Origin: Actinomycetes bacterium | GTDB taxonomy: Bacteria; Actinomycetota; Actinomycetes; Actinomycetales; Microbacteriaceae | Assembly: GCA_030425055.1 (NCBI GenBank) | Contig: JAUHVN010000051.1 | Coordinates: forward strand, 1 to 11,874 | Direction: 5' to 3' | Length of the DNA stretch: 11,874 nucleotides | Part shown: positions 7,059-11,874 of the stretch, in pieces | Layout of the letters: every line of letters begins with the position of its first letter | Position numbering within the stretch: the first letter of the stretch is position 1 | Made by a program: the position numbers and the translations under genes | Notes under the pieces: model-generated | Seen by the model: only the letters and a program-made list of their open reading frames with translations | What the model was told of the DNA's origin: nothing | The model's database searches: none

Positions 7059-7087
7059 ATTTCACCAGATCCATCATCCTTTCTCAA
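7059..7087 (-). promoter_or_regulatory. Candidate promoter of the PLP enzyme gene
   Basis: On the minus strand TTGAGA (7082-7087), a 17-nt spacer, then TGAAAT (7059-7064), with 6 nt to the ATG at 7052. The -35 matches TTGACA in five of six positions and the -10 in four of six. The short distance suggests a leaderless or nearly leaderless message. The 8-bp palindrome TCAATTGA (7084-7091) overlaps the -35, where a regulator could act. Confidence 0.4.
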
Positions 7088-7115
7088 TTGACGCCGCAGA
7101 TTCCACAGCTTCTCT

Positions 7116-7127
7116 GCGATGCATCGC
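7116..7127. promoter_or_regulatory. 12-bp perfect palindrome, candidate Lrp-type operator
   Basis: GCGATGCATCGC, perfectly self-complementary, in the 109-nt gap between the PLP enzyme and the regulator. It lies just upstream of a possible -10 (TATTCT, 7129-7134) for the regulator gene, a position suited to autorepression. Lrp-family operators are loosely conserved, so assignment is by position only. Confidence 0.4.
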
Positions 7128-7128
7128 G

Positions 7129-7134
7129 TATTCT
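7129..7134 (+). promoter_or_regulatory. Possible -10 element of the Lrp-type regulator gene
   Basis: TATTCT, about 7 nt before an expected start near 7141, leaving a short leader with the ribosome site TGGAGG. No matching -35 is evident at 17-18 nt; TTGACG at 7088-7093 is too far away. Confidence 0.3.
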
Positions 7135-7150
7135 GCGAGCGAACGCATCC

Positions 7151-7156
7151 TGGAGG
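7151..7156 (+). promoter_or_regulatory. Ribosome binding site of the Lrp-type regulator
   Basis: TGGAGG, 5 nt before the GTG at 7162; it fixes this start. Confidence 0.65.
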
Positions 7157-7161
7157 CATCC

Positions 7162-7638
7162 GTGTCGAACGACGTTGAACTCGACCGCATCGACCGCGCG
7201 CTGCTGCGCGCGCTGTCGCGCAATGCGCGCGCCTCGGGCGCGGCTCTGGCCGCGGCGGTGGGCGTCGCCGAGTCGACCGTCTCATTGCGGATGCGGCGCC
7301 TCCAGCGTGCCGGCGTGATCCGCGGCTACCGGGTCGAGTTCGACAGCGATGTGCTCGGCGCCACGGTGCAGGCGCTGATCGCGGTGCGGCTCGCCAAGCA
7401 CAACCGCGACGAGATCGAGGCGTTCCGCGCCATGGCGTCGGCACTGCCCGGGGTGTTGTCGCTCTTCCACATGGCAGGCGCGGACGACTACCTGCTGCAC
7501 GTGCTCGCGCGGGACTCGGGCGAGCTGCGCGACTTCGTGCTCACGCACCTCACGGGGCATCCCGCCGTCGCGCATACGGAGACGAACCTGGTCTTCGAGC
7601 ACGCCGACGCCGACGGCTGGCTGCAGCTGCTGGACTGA
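7162..7638 (+). CDS. Lrp/AsnC family transcriptional regulator
   Basis: A small feast/famine regulator of 158 residues, a normal length. Residues 5-60 form the winged helix-turn-helix typical of the family (LDRIDRALLRALSRNARASG, then AAVGVAESTVSLRMRRLQRAGVIRGYRVEFD). The C-terminal ligand-binding RAM domain follows, with QALIAVRLAKHN, ALPGVLSLFHMAGADDYLLHVLARD and a final strand THTETNL-like AHTETNLVFE. Such proteins assemble as octamers or larger discs and respond to an amino acid. It diverges from the Cys/Met PLP enzyme with a 109-nt gap, the arrangement known for mdeR and methionine gamma-lyase in Pseudomonas putida, so it likely controls that gene (and the aldo/keto reductase) in response to a sulfur or other amino acid. 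This is an inference. The stop is one base from the convergent hydrolase stop. Confidence 0.93.
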   Translation: MSNDVELDRIDRALLRALSRNARASGAALAAAVGVAESTVSLRMRRLQRAGVIRGYRVEFDSDVLGATVQALIAVRLAKHNRDEIEAFRAMASALPGVLSLFHMAGADDYLLHVLARDSGELRDFVLTHLTGHPAVAHTETNLVFEHADADGWLQLLD

Positions 7639-7639
7639 G

Positions 7640-8701
7640 CTACGGCCCCGACGCGTAGGGCGAGCGCGCCCACGTGATCGACGCGAGCACCGTCTGGCCG
7701 GCGATGCTGGGGTGGAAGTAGTCCGACGTCGAGATGTGCGCCGAGGTGAAGACGTACCCGGCGACGGCACCGCCGTCGTACGTGCATCGCGGGGTGGCCG
7801 CGCACGCCGACGCGATCGCGGCGTTGTAGGCGTCGACGCGGGCCTGCACCTCGAGACGTCGGGCCTCGTTCGTCGCGGTGGTGCTGTTGGCGTTCGCGAG
7901 CATCGACTGGCACACCGAGGCGATCGACCAGATGAAGCGGGCCGAGAACGAGGTCCGCGACACCTGCCACATGCGATACAGGTTCGGGATGCTCGCGATG
8001 AACACCTCGCCGTTCGGCCGCGCGCTCGCGTAGGACTGCAGCGCCGCGCTGATGCGCTGCTGGAACGTCGAAACGGGCGTCATCGAGGCGACGGTGGGTG
8101 TGCACGCGTCGTTCGCGCCGATCTCGATCGTGAGGTAGTCGGCGCCCACGGATGCCGCAGAGGCGACCTGCGCGCCGAGCTCGGCCGACGTCGCACCGAC
8201 CTGGGCGAAGTTGTGCGCGGTGATCGTGTCGGTCGAGCGCGACTGCAGCTGCCGCCAGTGGGAGCCGATCGTCTGCGAGGATCCGGTCGACCAGCTGTAC
8301 TGCGGCAGCTCACCGAACCCGGATGCGTTGTAGGCGACTGTGATGGAGTCGCCGGCTGCGGCCATGACGTCGGGGTAGGCGTCACCCGTCGGAGTCGGCG
8401 TCGGGGTCGGCGTGGGCGTCGGGGTCGGCGTCGGCGTCGGCGTGGGCGTCGGAGTCGGTGTCGGCGTCGGCGTGGGCGTCGGAGTCGGTGTCGGCGTCGG
8501 CGTCGGAGTCGGAGTCGGCGTCGGCGTCGGAGTCGGAGTCGGAGTCGGCGTCGGAGTCGGCGTCGCGGTGGGGGTCGGCTTGCCCTTGCCCTTGCCGGGC
8601 GGTGGTGCCGCCATCGCAGGGCCGGCGATGCCCGCGAGCCCGACCACCACGGCCACCGCGAATGCCGCGATGCTGAGCTTGCGCGAACGCTGCATGCCCA
8701 T
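7640..8701 (-). CDS. Secreted SGNH/GDSL hydrolase with a long Pro-Thr linker
   Basis: An exported esterase/lipase-type enzyme of 353 residues. A Sec signal peptide (MGMQRSRK, hydrophobic core, cleavage probably after AMA near residue 31) is followed by a short basic stretch PPPGKGKGK, then a Pro-Thr tract (residues 42-105) that should be an extended, possibly glycosylated spacer. The catalytic domain has the SGNH blocks: GDSIT (Ser119), QVGATS (Gly169), IGAND (Asn197) and DYFHPS (Asp327, His330). Four cysteines in the catalytic domain (including DAC and ATPRC) could form two disulfides, fitting an extracellular enzyme. There is no C-terminal anchor, so release or wall adherence through the linker is likely. 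Start: ATG at 8701; an ATG at 8695 is equally plausible. A well-spaced promoter lies at 8769-8797. The substrate is unknown. Confidence 0.9.
   Translation of the reverse strand: MGMQRSRKLSIAAFAVAVVVGLAGIAGPAMAAPPPGKGKGKPTPTATPTPTPTPTPTPTPTPTPTPTPTPTPTPTPTPTPTPTPTPTPTPTPTPTPTPTPTPTPTGDAYPDVMAAAGDSITVAYNASGFGELPQYSWSTGSSQTIGSHWRQLQSRSTDTITAHNFAQVGATSAELGAQVASAASVGADYLTIEIGANDACTPTVASMTPVSTFQQRISAALQSYASARPNGEVFIASIPNLYRMWQVSRTSFSARFIWSIASVCQSMLANANSTTATNEARRLEVQARVDAYNAAIASACAATPRCTYDGGAVAGYVFTSAHISTSDYFHPSIAGQTVLASITWARSPYASGP
8387..8578 (-). repeat. Hexanucleotide repeat tract encoding the Pro-Thr linker
   Basis: 192 nt made of 32 six-base units, each coding Pro-Thr except one Ala-Thr near the N-terminal end. 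Third bases vary (CCG/CCC with ACG, ACC or ACT). Within it 8431-8460 and 8461-8490 are identical 30-base copies, evidence of recent unit duplication. Units of six keep the frame, so slippage would change linker length without breaking the gene. Confidence 0.9.
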
Positions 8702-8768
8702 GACGTCCCCGTCCTCGTCCCCAGAGAACTCCCGCGCACGACGATGTGCGCGGCCCCCATTGCGCGTC

Positions 8769-8797
8769 AGGTTAGACCTCGGGCATCCGCGGGTCAA
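8769..8797 (-). promoter_or_regulatory. Promoter of the SGNH hydrolase gene
   Basis: On the minus strand TTGACC (8792-8797), exactly 17 nt, then TAACCT (8769-8774). Spacing and -35 quality fit a housekeeping sigma factor. The expected start near 8762 leaves a leader of about 60 nt before the ATG at 8701. Confidence 0.55.
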
Positions 8798-8803
8798 TGG
8801 CCA

Positions 8804-8819
8804 CGGACGAAATCGTCCG
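8804..8819. promoter_or_regulatory. 16-bp inverted repeat between divergent promoters, candidate operator
   Basis: CGGACGA-AA-TCGTCCG, perfect 7-base arms with a 2-base centre. It lies 6 nt upstream of the -35 of the hydrolase promoter and about 45 nt before the -10 of pgi, a typical place for a dimeric regulator. No regulator family is recognised. Confidence 0.4.
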
Positions 8820-8863
8820 CCGCGGGACGCGCCGCCACCATGTCACGGCCACGCGGCCCCGGC

Positions 8864-8869
8864 TACTCT
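8864..8869 (+). promoter_or_regulatory. -10 element of a probable leaderless promoter (pgi)
   Basis: TACTCT, followed by exactly 7 nt and the ATG at 8877. There is no Shine-Dalgarno in front of this ATG. The -35 region is weak. Confidence 0.5.
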
Positions 8870-8876
8870 CGTTGGC

Positions 8877-10559
<1,683 letters not shown>

Positions 10560-10566
10560 CGCGCCG

Positions 10567-11343
10567 GTGAGCCCGGCGACGGATGCCCCACCACGCCGCA
10601 TCCCGGCGATCCGCCGCGGGATGTGGTGGGCGGCCGACTACTTCTACGCGGGCCGGCGACAGCTGGCGGTGCTCGCGCCGCCGTGGACGATCGGCCGCCC
10701 ACGTCCCGTGCCGGATGCCTGGCGGCGCGGCGAAACCTCGCTGCCCGAAGTGGTACTCGTGCCCGGCGTGTACGAGCACTGGACGTTCCTGCGACCCCTC
10801 GGCGACGCACTCGCGGCGGCGGGCCACCGCGTGACGGTCGTCCACGGACTGGGCATGAACCGCCGCAGCATCCGGGGAACCGCCGAGCGGCTGGCTCGCC
10901 TGCTCGCGTCACGGCCCGCCCCGGATGCCGGCCGCATCGTCGTCGCCCACAGCAAGGGCGGCCTCATCGGCAAGAGCGTGCTGGTCGCCTCAGCCGCCGG
11001 CGACACTCCCGCCGCACTGCTGGGCGTCGTCGCCGTCGCGACGCCGTTCGGGGGCTCGCGCCGCGCCGCGCTGTTCGCCGACCCGAGCATCCGCGCCTTC
11101 CTCCCCCGCGACGAGACGATCGTCGCGCTGGGACAGGCATCCGGGGTGAACGGGCGCGTCGTGTCGGTCTTCGGCCCCTACGATCCGCACATCCTCGAGG
11201 GCAGCGCCCTCGACGGTGCGACGAACGTCGAGGTGGCGACGGCCGGGCACTTCCGCGTGCTCGGGTCCGCGAGCACGCACGCGGCCGTCATCGACGGCGT
11301 GAGGCATCTCGCGGCGGCGCCGCGTCAGTCGCCGGGGCCGTAG
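10567..11343 (+). CDS. Alpha/beta hydrolase (lipase/acyl-esterase-like)
   Basis: A predicted hydrolase of 258 residues with no obvious signal peptide, although a Trp/Tyr-rich amphipathic segment (MWWAADYFYAG) lies near residues 19-29. The core fold is visible: EVVLVPGVYEHWTFLRPL (oxyanion strand-loop), GHRVTVVHGLGMN, nucleophile elbow VVAHSKGG with Ser129, VVAVATPFGG, then YDPHI (Asp206) and AGHFRVL (His228) as plausible triad partners. The elbow has Ala-His-Ser-Lys-Gly rather than the common Gly-x-Ser-x-Gly. The ATPFGGS block resembles triacylglycerol lipase-like and PGAP1-like esterases. The start GTG at 10567 is 7 nt after the pgi stop with GAGGGG at 10551-10556; an in-frame ATG at 10621 is the alternative. 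Co-transcription with pgi is likely. The end overlaps the convergent DUF899 gene by 19 bp. Substrate unknown. Confidence 0.85.
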   Translation: MSPATDAPPRRIPAIRRGMWWAADYFYAGRRQLAVLAPPWTIGRPRPVPDAWRRGETSLPEVVLVPGVYEHWTFLRPLGDALAAAGHRVTVVHGLGMNRRSIRGTAERLARLLASRPAPDAGRIVVAHSKGGLIGKSVLVASAAGDTPAALLGVVAVATPFGGSRRAALFADPSIRAFLPRDETIVALGQASGVNGRVVSVFGPYDPHILEGSALDGATNVEVATAGHFRVLGSASTHAAVIDGVRHLAAAPRQSPGP

Positions 11344-11874
11344 AGCCGCGCGATGTCCTTCGACCCGAGCCAGCCGTCGTAGGTCGGCGTGCGCGGCCAG
11401 CCCTCGGGCGAGTCCTGCCACTCCTCGCGCCGGCCGTACGGCAGCAAGTCGATGAGGCCGAACTCGTACGACAGCCGCTCGGTGCCGCGTCCGTTGGTGT
11501 GCCACGTGCGGTAGACGGTGTCGCCGTCGCGCAGGAAGACATTGACGGCGAAGCCGCCGTTCGGGGGCGCGTCCATGTCGGCACCGAACGGACTGCCGGC
11601 CGTCGAGTACCACTCCATGCGGTTCGCAACCCGGCGCTTGTATGCGAGGGCCTCGTCGATGGGGCCCTGGGTCACGACGACGAAGCGCGCATCGTAGGTG
11701 TCGAGGAATTCGAGCCTGTCGAACTGCGCGGTGAACCCCGTGCATCCGCTGCACTGCCACTCGGCGCCGTCGTGCCACATGTGGTGATACGTGATCAGCT
11801 GCGTACGCCCGTCGAAGACGTCGACGAGGCGGACCGGACCGTCGGCGCTCTGCAGCGTGTAGTCGGGCAGCTCG
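11325..11874 (-). CDS. DUF899 family thioredoxin-like protein (5' end cut by right edge)
   Basis: The frame runs from the right edge to the TGA at 11325, giving 182 C-terminal residues. It begins ELPDYTLQSADGPVRLVDVF, DGRTQLITYHHMWHDGAEW and then QCSGCTGF, which matches the DUF899 pattern: a short beta-strand entry, a dGRxQLixyHxM block and a Cys-x-x-Cys where thioredoxins carry their active site. Further along, FVVVTQGPIDEALAYKRRV, WYSTAGSPFGADM, GFAVNVFLRDGDTVYRTWHTNGRG and the C-terminal LLPYGRREEWQDSPEGWP also fit. The protein is predicted cytoplasmic; its biochemical role is not established, although the CxxC and fold suggest a redox activity. An apparent internal ATG at 11780 is not the start, since family sequence continues upstream of it. 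It overlaps the convergent hydrolase by 19 bp. Confidence 0.88.
   Translation of the reverse strand, partial: ELPDYTLQSADGPVRLVDVFDGRTQLITYHHMWHDGAEWQCSGCTGFTAQFDRLEFLDTYDARFVVVTQGPIDEALAYKRRVANRMEWYSTAGSPFGADMDAPPNGGFAVNVFLRDGDTVYRTWHTNGRGTERLSYEFGLIDLLPYGRREEWQDSPEGWPRTPTYDGWLGSKDIARLYGPGD

Noticed and set aside
7658..7671. Hairpin GGGCG-AGCG-CGCCC as a terminator for the Lrp gene
   Set aside because: A 5-bp stem with no U-tract inside the hydrolase coding region; common by chance at this GC content.
8387..8578. CRISPR array or regulatory satellite
   Set aside because: Units are 6 nt without spacers and translate cleanly to a Pro-Thr linker in frame with a signal peptide and SGNH domain.
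8412..8876. Upstream extension of pgi by 155 codons beginning with a long Val-Gly repeat
   Set aside because: The Val-Gly run is the reverse complement of the Pro-Thr linker of the SGNH hydrolase; the pgi family N-terminus starts at 8877.

Overview
The window is a high-GC, densely coding stretch of actinobacterial chromosome. Gene content, strong G/C third-position bias, actinobacterial promoter spacing and a DtxR/IdeR iron box suggest a Microbacteriaceae member, possibly Microbacterium; this assignment is inferred from style, not from a marker gene. I see twelve protein genes (ten complete, one cut at each edge), no rRNA or tRNA, no insertion sequence, no CRISPR array and no prophage gene. 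All genes look like ordinary chromosomal functions, and I do not see a convincing undescribed defence or mobile system.

Layout. 1-2013: an iron-uptake locus. A ferric-siderophore ABC permease (cut by the left edge) and its FatB/CeuE-like binding lipoprotein are read leftward; a siderophore-interacting flavin reductase is read rightward. One DtxR/IdeR box lies between the two arms, so low iron should switch on capture, import and reductive release together. 2041-4951: a cytoplasmic S9 prolyl-oligopeptidase-type peptidase (-) divergent from an atypical SDR/NmrA-like oxidoreductase (+). 4966-7638: an aldo/keto reductase and a Cys/Met-metabolism PLP enzyme (both -, probably one transcript), divergent from an Lrp/AsnC regulator that probably controls them. 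7640-8701: a secreted SGNH/GDSL hydrolase with a long Pro-Thr linker encoded by a hexanucleotide repeat. 8877-11343: glucose-6-phosphate isomerase followed 7 nt later by an alpha/beta hydrolase. 11325-11874: the C-terminal part of a DUF899 thioredoxin-like protein (-), cut by the right edge.

Two features cut across the genes. First, the region alternates strictly between divergent and convergent junctions. The convergent ones are extremely tight (27, 14 and 1 nt, and a 19-bp overlap) and there is no classical terminator. Three starts are preceded by TANNNT exactly 7 nt upstream and a fourth by a weaker -10 at 6 nt, which suggests leaderless mRNAs. Second, the hexamer GGATGC/GCATCC occurs about 35 times, several-fold more than composition predicts.

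Most of the sequence is coding. The longest non-coding stretches are 1067-1212, 7053-7161 and 8702-8876, all regulatory regions described below; no gene-free stretch exceeds 300 bases.
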